Shown piece by piece: positions 1-11,936 of a DNA stretch of 64,000 bases (its first letter is position 1; every line of letters starts with the position of its first letter). Position numbers and translations under genes: made by a program. A model generated the notes under the pieces. That model was not told where the DNA came from and made no database searches. It saw only the letters and a list, made by a program, of their open reading frames with translations. Source of the DNA: Actinernus sp. WN-2022 (Eukaryota > Cnidaria > Anthozoa > Actiniaria > Actinernidae); assembly GCA_030867875.1 (NCBI GenBank), contig JAOWCC010000421.1, positions 62,001 to 126,000 on the forward strand, written 5' to 3'.

Positions 1-240
1 GTTACCACGAGACACTCGCAGAGTCTGTCGTTTTTGACCCGGGTTTTTGGTCAAGCTATTTTCTCCAAAACGATGAGCTCGACCTAACAGGGTCGAAAGG
101 CCGTGCTTGTCGAGTTGTAAATGTTTAATTACCAAATTTTTGTTCGATCATTATTCGATTTTCGAACGGATCGAGCTCGCGCGCTAAAATTTTATCCACG
201 ATTGATTATAAAGTACGATCGATGACGTTTCTCAGTCCAA

Positions 241-525
241 CGCCAGGCATATAAGTTACAACGACCGATCAACTTCGGAGTTGCCATTACATTCCACTCA
301 GTAACATCTTCTAACATGCCAAATATGATAGAAAAGCACTTACCAAACAAATATGGCTGTATTTGTAGCGAACTCTCGCCCAGTGGTAGAAGTGTACCAC
401 AGGAAGCCCGGCGATTGATAAAAGTGTACCTCGCTGCACCGCGGCAAAACGGTATACTCCGCTGGCCGAAAGAACGAAGGCTCTGGAGTTCAAATACAAG
501 TTATCGATTTTGTAACTCACAGTGA
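241..525 (+). other. Unit-head segment with TATA-like box and short reading frame, copy A
   Basis: A TATA-like ATATAAG at 250-256 is followed by a reading frame of 69 codons from the ATG at 316, beginning MPNMIEKHLPNKY. The same arrangement recurs in units B and C, but the three frames are broken by different indels and do not end alike, so I see no sign of protein constraint. A motif of about 55 bp (440-493, with GCGGCAAAACG and CGCTGGCCG) recurs at 717-770. This could be an old promoter or the 5' part of an unrecognised element. Confidence 0.3.
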
Positions 526-961
526 ATTAGAAATTAAGAAACCTTCAACCTGTGAAAATCTTAGGCTTAGCTTTTATATAGTTTTCTTGTTTTTCGCGAA
601 ACATTAACGTAAATACGCGTACGTACTGAAATTAGAAACAGGGGTGATTGCCTGTTTTCTTTTGAAAGTTTCGGCGGGAAACTAGAGGACGCGCGCGCGA
701 CCGGCTCATCAAAACGCACCGCGGCAAAACGTTATGCTCCGCTGGCCGGAAGAACGAAGGCTCTGTAGTTCCGAGGGCTAAAAATATATATATATATTTT
801 AATTTCGGCGTTGGTTTCGGCGGGAAGACTCGCGTGCGACCGACGCATGTGCGTGACGTTTTGCCGCTGTGTGATTGTCGATTGCCACAGGAAACCCGGT
901 ATTTCCTGAGCATCTTTTAATACCCGTCAGTCCTTGCGCGCACTGAACATTTGCATACAGA

Positions 962-1310
962 ATAAACATCCTCCCTCATGTAAGGGGTACTGCCCTATAT
1001 AAGGTATACGGGTATGTGCCGCGCTATAGGGTATGGTTTTCGAGGTCCGCGGTCTGGGATAGTGTATCTAATTTGTGTTTTTGGTCTGGGATAGGGTATC
1101 TAATTTGTCCTATTGGTCTGGGATAGTGTATCTAATTTGTCCTATTGGTCTGGGATAGTGTATCTAATTTGTCCTATTGGTCTGGGATAGGGTATCTATT
1201 TCGGTCTGTTTCGGTTGATTTTCGAGTTTAGGTCTGGGATAGGGTATGGAAAATCGCCCTTTTAGGTCTGGGATTGGGTTAGGGTTTTGAGGTCACCGCG
1301 GGAGGGGGGG
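962..1310 (+). repeat. Interspersed repeat with 32-bp minisatellite, copy A
   Basis: A repeat opening with a GGTATACGGGTATG-like segment contains a minisatellite with period 32 bp. Unit starts (GGTCTGGGATAG) are at 1051, 1083, 1115, 1147 and 1179, the last one partial. The block ends in a G-rich run near 1305. It has no coding capacity. The paralogous block in unit B has only one full minisatellite unit, so the array changed size after duplication. Confidence 0.75.
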
Positions 1311-1832
1311 TATATATCGGTTTGTCCCGCCCGATATATTAATGATTTCCCTGAACATTCTCCGAGTCTACCAAATAACGACATTTTCTTAAGATTTCCA
1401 GCACAAAAACCTGCTGTTCTCCCGAAACAGGCATGCAAATATTACAGTCCGATGAAGCACAAACACGGGAAATCGAGTGAAATTGAAATATGCTTATTTG
1501 TGTAATTGTAACTGTATTGATTTGACTTTATTGAAGGTAATAGAAGAACATTATTTCTGCTAATCATGTTGATAAGAGGAGAGATCTTGTAGTCATTATT
1601 TCCGCCCCAAACTCTCAAACTATACACTCACAAAGAGTCCGACTAAACGACTCTTCAGTGACGCGTGGACGGTCGTCAACTTAGCATGATCATTAAGTTA
1701 CAAAATATATTTTGTGGGTTAGTAAACTTCACATTAAAATACGAGACTAATAAGGAGCACTGAAGGAATTGTGGTAAAAATACGATCACAATTTATTTAC
1801 ACTCGCTGTAGTAAACGCTTAGATTGCATTAT

Positions 1833-1938
1833 GGTCCGCGCGCATTGATTTTTTGTGTCCTTGCGCATAACCACAATGCAATTTTGTCCGCGCATATCAT
1901 TTCCGTGTCCTTGCGCATGCCCACAATGCACTGCACTG
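1833..1938 (+). repeat. Two-unit 53-bp tandem repeat, copy A
   Basis: Two units start at 1833 and 1886, each beginning GTCCGCGC and containing TGTCCTTGCGCAT and CCACAATGCA. The pair is conserved in unit B at 33672-33778. No gene is seen from 1311 to 2640 apart from this repeat. Confidence 0.6.
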
Positions 1939-2639
1939 ACAATGCGCCAAAAAACGGCTCCACTACACAAAGTAGTACTGCTGCCTTGCTCGCTCGCTGC
2001 GGCAGAAATAATCACACTACAACTACATAGTGTTATTTGTTAAGAAATATTTAACGGATAAAATGACTGCGCTTTTTAGTTCAAAGATAAAATTAAATTC
2101 AAGCAACATAAACCCCCAAAAGCAACACATGTTAAGTCGGCCTTCCTTCTTTTACATTCAATTCAACTAAATGCTACCGATGATTCTGGGCAAATGTTGA
2201 TCTCTCGACTTCTTTGACTACAACCACAGGCAGCCCAAGCTAATGATTTTTACAAGGAATGTATGGCAATTTTTTGAACAAAATCTAAAACTGTACTAAA
2301 AGTCATGAAATCTTACCTGTGTGTTGTGAAGTTGTTCCATTTCATCACTGATGTGTTTATTTCTGGTTTGAGGCACTTCCGTGGTTTTTTAGTCCCCTAT
2401 ATAAATATTGAGAAGGCAGGAAACACGAGTCGCCATTAGTCCATGTGGCGACTCTTCGAGGCCTCGTAAATTCTTCGAAAATCAAAACTTTCAGCTTTTT
2501 ACCTCCAGGACCCTTTCTCTCATTCCTCTAGCACTCATTTGATCGATCCATCGCTTATTTCCTCGCTTTGTAGGAACTCAAATTCGACGGTTTCTGCAGC
2601 CAACCTAGCATGTACCGATCCTGGGTTCCGTCAGTGTAG

Positions 2640-3165
2640 CCTTAGTTCATGGGCTGCCTGTACTTAGTTGAACGTTTTTTCTTCGGGAACAGTGACCAAC
2701 GAGTGCCGGAGGAATCCGACACCCTCCTCGTGTTTTTTTCGAGGATATTGATTCCACCGTTCAGCGATTGGTCGATTGAGAACAATGACTTCGTTCTACG
2801 AATCTGCACGTACAGGAAATTACAGCTAAAGCGAACAAGAGACTCTTCTACCTGCGCGAGTGCAGAGTCTAGGCAGCCCACTGAAGTTGGTCTCACTATG
2901 TACTGTTCTAAAATAAGATCACTGTTGGAATACGCAGCCCCCAATATGGGGCGGACTGCCTATTTACCTTGATGCGGAAATTGAAAGAGTTCAGAATAGA
3001 AGTCTAGCAATTGTAGGTCTCCCCAGAGACCCCTTAAGTAGCTTGGTATTAGGCGTGATAGGGCCACAATGCGTGAACAAGAGCGTCTCCTAGCTGACAA
3101 ACAACATCCTTGTTATAATGTCATCCATACGAGTAGTGTCGAGCCTCGATACAGCCTCAGGTGAG
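2640..3165 (+). pseudogene. Remnant of a LINE reverse transcriptase C-terminus
   Basis: Conceptual translation on the plus strand gives motifs typical of the tail of APE-type LINE reverse transcriptases: YCSKIRSLLEYAAP, then an interrupted EIERVQNRSLAIVGLP-like stretch, then a basic DKQHP-like end. Frameshifts and stops separate these pieces (near 2945 and after 2972). The upstream part (2649-2830) is open but only weakly RT-like. It lies in the A-only segment 2196-4005, so it was inserted in A or deleted from B. Family assignment below LINE is not possible. Confidence 0.45.
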
Positions 3166-5214
3166 CGCGCGCAAATAAGCCTAGCACCACTTTTCATTTA
3201 AAACTGACTACGATCGAAGTTCTAATAAAAACAAATTTTACTCTAACTGTGAGCCCATGCAAAATTCTGTTCTTTAAAATAAAAAGTATAAATAAATGAA
3301 AGGAGCAGCCAACAAATACTCCAGTTTGACAGATGGCCTATTTTATGCACAAAACGTACAGATTTAACGCAATATAACCTTTCCACCATCTTCGATGGAA
3401 GACATATTTGATTGGAAAACAAGACTTGCTCCCATCAATTCGAGACGCACCTCATATACATATACAGCTAACCCACAATTAAAATATTTCCATGAAAAAC
3501 ACCGCAAGCAAAGTCCCCATGTATCTCCAATCCAAGCCACGAATTTGTTGCAAATTCCCACAAAGTCCCCACAAAGTCCCCAACGCCGCACCAATAGCCC
3601 GGGTTCCCCCTCGGGTAAGGGCATGAAGATTGAAATGCATTTGGAGACAGAGAAGCAGCATTCTTGATTTCGAGCGGCTTATGAAAAGTTTGTTCAATTT
3701 CAACTAGAGGGACGTAAAGGTGCATGAACGAAAAAAGAGATGTGTTAAATATTCGGTTCACTGCTAAGTTGGTCGTAAACAGCGGGTAAACAACAGCCAA
3801 GTGAGAAATAGAGTACGACCAAGAAGTCACCTATACCCTGGTCCCAGAGCTGAGGTTTTCTCTGTTGCTTAGAGAACAAAAGATATATTTTTCCCAGTTG
3901 ATGATATCCTCTAACTCTGCTGCCGGCTTATTCATGGTAAACTTTTCTAAGTACATGACCTTCAAATCTGTGAAATCTATTATCGTGGGAACATCAATCA
4001 ACTGTCGCCCGGTATGTGATTTTCTTTCTCTCCTCTCGATCTGTAGCCTTTCTTTGTCTCTGAGCAACGGAAAAAACCTGATACCACTGTCAATCCGTCA
4101 TATAGATATCTTCGTTAAAATATTTAAGAAACAACTATAAACTTTCTTGCTTTTCGATGTTGGGACGACAAACTGACGGTGACGTTTCTACTTATCCACT
4201 CTTGTTGATTGAAATTTCTAACTCAACCCCTCCCCCCTAGCAGTAAATAACAGCCAATCAAAGAAAGCTATAAGGTAATTAAATATTCCTCCAATCAGGA
4301 GGAAGGGAGAGATCTTGTCCCTAGTTCAAATATATTGGCGCGGTACGATCAGTCAACGGTCGCGGGCTACCAGAGGCATTCTTCTCTCTTCCCTTCTCAC
4401 CGCTTCGCGGCTCGTTGATCGCCGCTTCGCGGATCCGTTCTCTTCTCTCCGACGGAAGAAAGCCTCCGGGACCAGGGTAACGTTTTGCATCATCGCATGG
4501 TCAAAATTGCTGTGGATTTCACGAGGCGCTAGCGCACAACAAAGTTTGATCATGAGATGACTACAAATGTGGTAAATAAGAGGACATGCCACGGTGAACT
4601 GTCGTAAATTTGTTTTTTTTACAACAACAAACAAGAAATAGCCAAGCGAAAGCGCATTGAAACCGATGGAAATTGTGAGAAAAGTGATCTAGCGCGCTAT
4701 CACGTGATCTGTGGTGCGAGCAATGACGCAATCCGTGGTATGTCCTCTTATTTTCAATGGCAATAAGCCAATCAGATAACGAGAAACTGAGCAATTCATT
4801 TTCCTGGAGGGGCTTACTGTTGCGTTCTGGGGGTGTTTGAGGAAGATGCCACTCCAATGGCGTGAGTCACCATGGGTACGGGTGTTGACGTTGCTGCGGG
4901 GAGAACTACGGGAATTCCATCCAGTATGCTTCACACACTGGCCCCAGGTTGTTCATGCTGTAACAGATTCGGAGTTTTTAGGGAGCTCAAGTTCAAATTC
5001 AAGTTCAATTTATACACATTTGTTTAGTTTACAATTAATGTTTGAATATAACAAGCCATAAGAAAAAAGGAAAATAAATAGTAGATAATTATATTCTTTA
5101 GATAATAAGTGTGTAGTGGTCAAAGGAGCAAAAGCTTTGAGTTGCCCACAACCATGTGCAGTTCATCAGCGCGGTAAACAACGAAGACCCAGAAGCTTTC
5201 ACAGCACAAAAAGA
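3166..5214. other. Gene-free segment, 5' of the Gypsy remnant (A)
   Basis: No recognisable gene. From 3166 to 4005 the sequence is private to unit A and holds only short unrecognised frames (for example 78 codons on the minus strand, 4067-3831). From about 4010 to 5214 it is collinear with B 34290-35640. Blocks such as 4700-4860 are well conserved between copies but have no conserved frame. Confidence 0.6.
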
Positions 5215-7260
5215 CTGAGTACTAAAACGTTTTCTCAGGACTAGGGTGTCTTGAACGCCCATATCATATCGAACTAGACCCGACGGTCCAACCAGTAGTA
5301 AGTACCCCGAGGAGAGTCCCGTATTGAATACTGAAGAGAGTTAAGAATCATAATGCTCTCGACGACCAGTCAAGGCGTTATTGTTTGCAACGCCCTTTGG
5401 CCTATATAGTTTCACTGGAATACCCTTCGGCATTCACAGCGCACAAAAAATAGTCTTTTATAAGAGACTGCATGAACTTCTCGATAACCTCCCAGGAATC
5501 GAGATAGATATCGACGACATTCTCGTCTGAGGTACAACCCCAGAGGAACACGACGAGAGAACACTATAGAGGGCCAGACAGTGCAACCTGAGACTTAACC
5601 CTGACAAGTGGAAGCTCAGGCGTCCCGAGGGTTTGTACATTAGCCATGTACTCTCAAGAGAATGTGCAAGCCAGACGCTTCCAAAGTGGAAACCATAACC
5701 ATTCTGCCAGCTTCAGAAGACAAACACGGTATACAGCTACTTAGCATGGTCAGCTACGTGGTCAAGTTCGCCCCCAATATCTCAGGTGTCAGAGCATCGC
5801 TACGCGAGCTGCTCAAGAAGGAACTCGCGTGGCAGAACGTCACCAACAGTCACTCCCTGATATCAAGAAGCTCTTAACGGAAACGAGCCCAGGAATCCTG
5901 ATGTACTACAACCCAACGCAGCCAGTGCAATTGCAGGTAAACGCGTGTAAGTCAGGTCTTACTGAGTGGAGTGTAACTGACCGTGAAGCTGATTGCAGGT
6001 ACGCGCATATCGAAACGGAACTGCTAGCTGTAGTGTTTTGCTTTGAATGTTTCTACCAGTACGGTTATGTCAAGCAGGTAGCGGTCGAGGCCGACCACAA
6101 ACCATTAGTCTCGATAACACGGAAACCACTAGACAGGGCGCCCGCTAGACTACGATGAATTCTGCTTCGTTTAAGTTTAAGCAGGTTGGATTAATGGCAG
6201 CTAAATAGCTCGTCTAGAGAGGTACGACATATACATCAATTACAAACCAGGAAAGTAGCTCTACACTGAAGACCCACTCGCAAGAGCACACCTCCCAACA
6301 ACTGACACGGAGGATGAAGAGCTAGTGAAATGCGTCATTCAGTCACAGCAATAGTGACCAGAAGATAGCAGAAATTCAAGGAGAGATATCAAGTGACACA
6401 ACGATGATAAAAGGCTACACAGGCTGACCGAAGCATAAAGAAAGTGTCCCAGTTTAGATTCGTGAATACTGGTCCAGCAAAGACGAACTCTCTGTTAACG
6501 ACGGCTTCATCTTGAAAGGCGAGACAATCGTCATGCCTAAAGCATTGAGAAGAGGTCCTGAAGAAGATACACGAAGGACACCTAGGCATCGAAAGAAGCA
6601 AACTTCGAGCCCGCAATTGGGAGATCGCATCTCGACGCTGTACAACTACAAAAAGCGTAGTCAAGACCGGAAATAGTCAAGTCGGACAATGGGCAACAAT
6701 ACAGTTACGGTGAATTTGCAAGGTTTGCTGCGGATTGGAATTTCAAGTTGGTAACAGTGAGTCCCACTGAGTACTCGGAGTCCAACGGCCTCGTCAAGAA
6801 ACGTACAGACAGCCAAAAGAACGCTCGAAAAAGCCAAGCGTGATGGCAACGATCCCAATCTTGCCATTCTTGAGTAGCGCAACACTCGAGTGGATAATTA
6901 CAAATCTCCTGCAGTTATCCATGCGTAGACGTCTGCGCGCACTTCTTCCCTGCACTACGAACTACCTGTTTCTGGAAAGTCCTAGCCACCAGGAGACGCA
7001 AACGCGATTCTCAGGAAAAAAAGCAGAGTATCCAAAAGGCATCCTACGACAAATCAGCTGTCACGTTGTTTCCCCTGAAGACGGGTGAGACGGTCCGAAT
7101 GAAGCAGGAAGGGGATTGGAAACCTGCAAAGGTTATCGAACCAGCAGAGACACCCCTGAGCTATATTGTTGAGCCGTATACCGCCGAAATCGCAAACATC
7201 TCGTACCACCGTCTTCATTGTTACGCGATGGTGCAAGTCGCGACGCATAGGTTGCATTAG
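5215..7260 (+). pseudogene. Decayed Ty3/Gypsy pol remnant, copy A
   Basis: Broken frames in pol order on the plus strand. Reverse transcriptase: an IDIDDILV-type active-site segment near 5500-5525. RNase H: SPGILMYYNPTQP, then a YAHIETELLAVVF segment and DHKPL, 5888-6110. Integrase: a GHLGIERSKLRA-like zinc-region tail near 6575-6615, then SDNGQQYSYGEFA near 6683-6720. A C-terminal segment, ETVRMKQEGDWKPA, is near 7087-7130. Many stops and frameshifts separate these blocks. Compared with copy B, about 230 bp of upstream RT is missing here. No LTR pair was identified. Confidence 0.75.
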
Positions 7261-8280
7261 GCTTCCGTCAATCATACAAAGTAGGAGCGCTAATTAACTG
7301 TGGCGGCGGGACGTCAAACCCTGTTTGATTATTTGATTATTCGCCTTTTATTGTTTTTCTTACTAGTTTTCTAAAAAAAGGATAAACACAGAGTTCCGTT
7401 CGGGTCGAACGAAAAACAGAGCGATATCCTTTCTTACGTGCTGTCGATTTTCAGACGACGGCTAATAGTATGACTGTGGGCATTAACTCCATTGTCTTTT
7501 TGACGTCGACCCTAGCCCCTCCCCCTTGTATTATCGACGGAAGCCCAGTGGAAACTACATGTCGCAACTTTGGAAGATCTATAGATAAAGATCTAGATAG
7601 CGATGAGAATGAATAGCTTGACTGAACAGTACTGTAAAACCAGTTTTGGTTGAAATAACCGTAAGTTTGAATGCTTTGGTTTCGTTCTGCAATGCGATTG
7701 GTTCTCGTTATCTACGTAGCCCTGGTTACAGTAGTTACACAGTAAAGATCTAGGGAAGATCATAGACACTAATTTTACGTAGGGATCTGTCATTAGTTAA
7801 CGGGAAACAGCTACTAGACTTGCATCGTTCCCTGTCAAAATGTTGCGACCCTTCCCTTTTTCTCATAATAAAATATTATGCCCCTCCCTCAGTTTAAGCA
7901 CAACAAATTATGATCTCCCTCCCCCCTTGAGTAAGCACAACCAGCATGGATTACGTAAAATACTAAATAGATACCAAAAGGCTCCTTATCATAGGCATAC
8001 GAAGCGAGTCTACTATTCGGCGTGGGGTCGGAGAGGAAAAATGAAAAGAGAAAGGTGAAGCATCAGTTGTCGGCATCAGAGTTTTTCGGCCAAAGCGGCC
8101 TCGTGCTTTCATCTGATCTCGGTGTTTGGATCCCCCGGTGAAATACTAGCTCCCGGTTTAGGTGGATACGAGATACTTTATTCATCGTTTCTTTCCGTGA
8201 CTCGACGGCGTTGCCTTTCCGAATGGCCATCCAAGGTTTCGAAAAGATTTGGTCATGCTGGAGATGTATTGACGGTGCCC
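7261..8280. other. Gene-free segment between Gypsy remnant and satellite (A)
   Basis: Collinear with B 37521-38150 up to about 8160. Contains C-rich pyrimidine tracts near 7860-7930. No coding region, RNA gene or clear repeat boundary seen. Confidence 0.55.
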
Positions 8281-8629
8281 TTCTAATACCAGACACTTCA
8301 AACCTAGACAGACATGGTGGTGGGTTTCTATCAATCACTTAGTGGCGATTACGTAACGATGACGTCATCGATTACGTGTTTAAGTACATACCCATATCTC
8401 CCTCATTTCTAATGCCAGCCATTCAAACTTGGACAGGCATGGTATTGGGTTCTCACAAATCACTTAGTGGTGATGACGTAATCGTTCACGTGATTTTAAG
8501 GACATGCCCATATCTCCCTCATTTCTAATGCCAGCTGGCTCAAACCTAGACAGACATGGTAGTGGGCTGCTATCAATCACTTAGTGGCGATGACGTCATC
8601 GATTACGTGATTTTAAGTACATGCCCATA
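8281..8629 (+). repeat. Satellite array, left part
   Basis: Tandem units of about 116-126 bp starting TTCTAAT(G/A)CCAG at 8281, 8407 and 8523. Each carries a TCACTTAGTGG motif and TGACGTCAT/TGACGTAAT sites. The third unit is split by the mini-Polinton at 8630 and continues at 12034. Unit B lacks this array. Confidence 0.8.
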
Positions 8630-8735
8630 AGTAGCATAGGGCGCACCGATGGACCCTTATTTTTGAGGGTTTTTGAGGGTGCAATTAATTATTCATAATT
8701 TTGTGACGTCATGCGCGGAAACCATGGCAACGAAG
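8630..8735 (+). repeat. Left terminal inverted repeat of the mini-Polinton
   Basis: About 106 bp, inverted relative to 11937-12033. A duplicated GAGGGTTTTT segment near 8667-8682 makes it slightly longer than its partner. Confidence 0.75.
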
Positions 8736-8897
8736 CAATCGTTTCTTGGCGGGCTTGCATCTTATAACTTCAACTTCGCAGAAGGTTTATGAAAAGTAAA
8801 ACTCTGGCTTGTTGCTTATTTATGGTTTCCAAAACAAAAGACTTCCCCAAACACGTTTGCTTCATTGCCATGGTTTCCGCGCATGACGTCACAAAAT
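8736..8897 (+). repeat. Direct copy of the right-end segment next to the left end
   Basis: 8736-8897 matches 11816-11977 in direct orientation, over about 160 bp with few differences, although the element's termini are inverted. The left end therefore carries a same-sense copy of the right-end subterminal region, and the stretch CATGCGCGGAAACCATGG appears in both orientations within 170 bp. This points to a terminal rearrangement. Confidence 0.7.
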
Positions 8898-9132
8898 TTT
8901 TGAATGGAACCTCTGGATCCACGAGTGTATAAATAGATTCTCGGTGTGGAGTTAGTCTTCGCCTAGAGGATATGTACCTATCAGTGAGGAAGATAACAAC
9001 ATTATGTGTCGCTTGGACGAGCGAATGTACTTCTTCTGGAGATGCCGTTTCGAGGAGAAATTGACGTTGATGGTCGGGGAAAGAAGCTAAGAGATGGAGA
9101 AAGCCACGATTTCTCTTTACAGTTCGAGACAT
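8893..9132 (-). CDS. Small basic helical protein of Polinton/adinto-like elements
   Basis: Minus-strand frame starting at 9132 (MSRTVKRNRGFLHLLAS). About 80 residues precede the duplicated end segment, where the frame runs on meaninglessly to 8770. The N-terminal half is Leu- and Arg-rich with a LLETASPEEVHSLVQATHNVV stretch that looks helical. Small proteins of this look occur near the packaging ATPase in cnidarian adinto-like elements as I remember them; this is recall, not a search. It is divergent from the ATPase gene at 9410. Its function is not known to me. Confidence 0.4.
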
Positions 9133-9194
9133 GGTTGAAACTGATCTGCGATTTGAATGCGTTAGGATATTTATAGCGCTCGGTCGACCGATGG

Positions 9195-9335
9195 GTGTCG
9201 AGGGCGGCGGGCGTCCAGGGCGTTGCGGGCGGCGGGCGGTCAGGGCTTGTGGGCGGCGGGCGTTCAGGGCTTGCGGGCGTTACGACCGGCGGGCGTTCAG
9301 GGCGTTACGGGCGGCGGGCGTTGATTGTGGCGGCA
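9195..9335 (+). repeat. GC-rich minisatellite
   Basis: About five imperfect units of roughly 24-30 bp built on GGCGGGCGTTCAGGGC. They create an open Arg/Ala/Gly frame (9131-9412) that I regard as non-coding. Confidence 0.7.
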
Positions 9336-9409
9336 GAACTGTTAGCATAAATTGGAGTATACCATCGCCGTGGGGTTCATTTTATTTAATCTCTTCAAGC
9401 ATCAACATG

Positions 9410-10556
9410 TAAAAAAAATTATGTCCAAGTTGTCATGGAGGCTTCTCCCGACCATATGATTTAAAACGTCATCAAAATAAGTTTCATCCTACTGAAGCTC
9501 TATCGAATGGACTCCATACCACTATTTCATCACAGAACAATGGTTTTCAAAGTACGAAGGGCATTTGTAGCTCTTTTCAACTCATTCATCCGTTTACTTG
9601 TATGGTTGCTGGTATGACAGGTTGTGGTAAGACGGTCTGGGTACAGAAGTTACTCGAAGAAGCCCATCAAATAATTTTCCGGTCACCCCAGAGGATTGTG
9701 TGGTGCTATTCACAGTGGCAGCCTGCGTATACATGCATCAGGAGTTCCGGACTTCCGGTTGGATCACACTGCATTCTGGGTAGGTGGGCTCAGAAAAGTG
9801 GGCATCAACTTCTAGATCGGCCATATTGGATTTGAGTGCAGTCAATTTTTGCTCCTTTGCAAGTTCAAAAACTTACTACCTAATACACGGAATATCTTAC
9901 CTTTACAGATTCTTCAGTTGGGAGTTCTAAGTCGATGTTTAAGCTTTAGAACGGGATTAATAAAGTTTCCAAGTTGACTGCGCTCAAATCCAATATGGCC
10001 GCTCTGGAAGTTGATGCCCTCTTTTCTGAGCCCACCTACCCAGAATGCAGTGTGATCCAACCGGAAGTTCGGAACTCCTGATGCATGTATACAGCACTCC
10101 TTAGTATGGTACCTGGTATCGAATTTGTGAAAGGAATCCCACCTGATATCGAGCAAGATCACTATTTTGATGTACATGTACGAAACCTGATTGTCATTGA
10201 TGACCAGATGACTGAAACGGGAAATTATAATAGAATTGTCAACCTGTTTACCAAAGGATCTCATCACCGAAATCTGAGTGTCCTCTACATTTTACAGAAC
10301 CTATTCCATCAGGGTAAAGGCAATCGCAGCATCAGATTAAACAGTCATTACTTAGTGCTGTTTAAGAATCCACGTGACAAACTACACATTTTAACACTGG
10401 CCAATTCGCAAGCAAATGTATCCCAGGCAGACGGAGTATTTTCTCAACAAGTACGAAAAGGCTGTTAGGAGAGCTTATGGTTATTTGTTTGTCTACTTAA
10501 AACCAAATACACCGGAGAGCTGTAGGTTAAGGACCAATGTCATTTTTACCCGGTGA
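9410..10556 (+). pseudogene. A32-like (FtsK/HerA-type) DNA-packaging ATPase, disrupted
   Basis: The family pumps viral or Polinton DNA into capsids. The open frame starts after a stop near 9407. It has an N-terminal C2H2 finger (CPSC...H...H, 9422-9490), a Walker A GMTGCGKT (9611-9634) and, after the insertion, a Walker B-like RNLIVIDD (10180-10203). Three lesions are visible. A stop in an A-rich run precedes the finger. A 356-bp MITE sits at 9732-10087 with TATA target duplications; counting one TATA, both halves are in compatible frames. A frameshift near 10437 separates the main frame from a conserved-looking tail that ends at the TGA at 10554-10556. It is therefore an inactivated copy. 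It could come from a Polinton, an adintovirus or a related virus. Confidence 0.65.
9732..10087 (+). mobile_element. MITE inserted in the packaging-ATPase gene
   Basis: 356-bp foldback element with inverted repeats of about 105 bp starting CATGCATCAGGAGTTCCG. It is flanked by TATA at 9728-9731 and 10088-10091. It lies between the Walker A and Walker B regions of the ATPase. It has no coding capacity, and its superfamily is not assignable from a 4-bp duplication alone. Confidence 0.8.
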
Positions 10557-10633
10557 ACAGCAACAACCACAAGAGATATCTAACGTACTGCGTCGAGCAG
10601 CATAGCTTTACAATTTCCCCGCAAGTACAAAAA

Positions 10634-11213
10634 ATGCAAAGCTTGAAGGATGATATGAATATGGGTATTAAACCGTAATGATCTCAGTCAGACCCAGAAA
10701 GCAAGAAATTATGTCCAGCTTCAAAACAACTTTATGAGGTATAAACACCAAATGAGTCACTATGCTGTTCCTCCTACAACTCTTTCACCAGGTATCGCAA
10801 CCCAACCCCAAGAACAAGCCGATACACCCATCACACCGCAACAAGTATACCTAGATTCAGCTGAACCAGCCACAGTACCGTATTCAGCAAGTATATCAGT
10901 CCCCAGCCACGAACATTTCTTTGAGCTCACCAACCATACCGCCACAATTACACCTAGATTCGTCTGAACCAGCCACAGTGCCCAATTCAGAGAAAACATA
11001 CGAATCTCCATTCCCTAATATTTCTTTGTCTTCTTTGAACTCATCAACCAAAAAGCTACTCTCCCCGCTACGAAAAAGAAGAAAACGCCGACGTTTGGAA
11101 CTCAAGAATTACTTGGATGATGATGCCGAAGAAAGTGTTGGACCTTCTCTAAAAGCCGATCGGATCAGACGATCAATACGAATTCGAAAGCCTTATCCCT
11201 ACAAGTATTAACA
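10634..11213 (+). pseudogene. Pro/Thr-rich protein with basic tail, frameshifted
   Basis: Frames on the plus strand downstream of the ATPase: a start MQSLKDDMN near 10634, a Pro/Thr/Gln-rich stretch (10734-10967) and a second frame (10921-11211) that ends in a basic KRRKRRRLELK segment and RIRKPYPYKY. The motif DS(A/S)EPATVP occurs twice (near 10856 and 10966), suggesting an internal duplication. At least two frameshifts. A polyadenylation-like AATAAA follows at 11248. Position suggests a Polinton/adinto accessory or structural protein; function unknown. Confidence 0.4.
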
Positions 11214-11815
11214 TTGTAAATCTTATCGCGTATCATGGTTTGAATCAATAAAATCCTGTTCCGCGTAGTTTGTTTTGTTGATTATGGTAATTATAGTTCA
11301 GTTTTAGAGAAGAATTTGCATATAACTGTTTTCCTCAAAACAATAGACCCTTCAGTTATCGCTAATCGTCAAGGACAATAGCAGAGTTGATCTTATGAGT
11401 CACAGTGGATTTACTGTAAGGTTTATAAATATTCTGATCTCAGAATTACGTTACGAGAGATAGTGAATGTAATAGCTGTAAGGAAAATAATAAAGTCATT
11501 TTAGGAGTTCTGTAGGGTCAAAATTTGTGAATGATATCAAAAATATCGTTGGGTTAATATAGAGCAGATTACCGAAACAATAGTGTATTGTTGTTCATAA
11601 CAAAGACTTGCCCAAACCTGTTCAACCAACACAAGTGAACTTTATTAATTTAAAAGTTAAAGTAATTACAAAGTCAATCAATCAGTAGTTCTTCGTCTTT
11701 TCTAAAAATCTGTGCATAAAACGCATTTCGAAGTTCAGTATAAACCAAGTTCAAGATTTGAGCAATCAAGTTCACGAGTTCATCCTTCTCAACACGTTCG
11801 ACTTCGTCCACGGCA
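11214..11815. other. Non-coding right arm of the mini-Polinton
   Basis: A/T-rich sequence without a convincing frame between the last ORF and the repeated right-end segment. Confidence 0.5.
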
Positions 11816-11936
11816 ATCGTTTCTTGGCGGGCTTGCATCTTATAACTTCAACTTCGCAGAAGGTTTACGAAAAGTAAAACTCTGGCTTGTTGCTTATTTA
11901 TGGTCTCCAAAACAAAAGACTTGCCCAAACACGTTT

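Noticed and set aside
316..525. Unit-head reading frame as a real small gene family
   Set aside because: Three copies share the N-terminus, but different indels shift the frames; described only as a conserved segment with low confidence.
1051..1200. Direct repeats as a CRISPR-like array
   Set aside because: The 32-bp units abut without unique spacers, and the genome is eukaryotic.
3831..4067. 78-codon minus-strand frame rich in charged residues
   Set aside because: Part of it is absent or disrupted in unit B and there is no recognisable domain or splice context.
9131..9412. 93-codon Arg/Ala/Gly-rich frame
   Set aside because: Generated by a GC-rich minisatellite; repeat units are not a multiple of three and the composition is an artefact.
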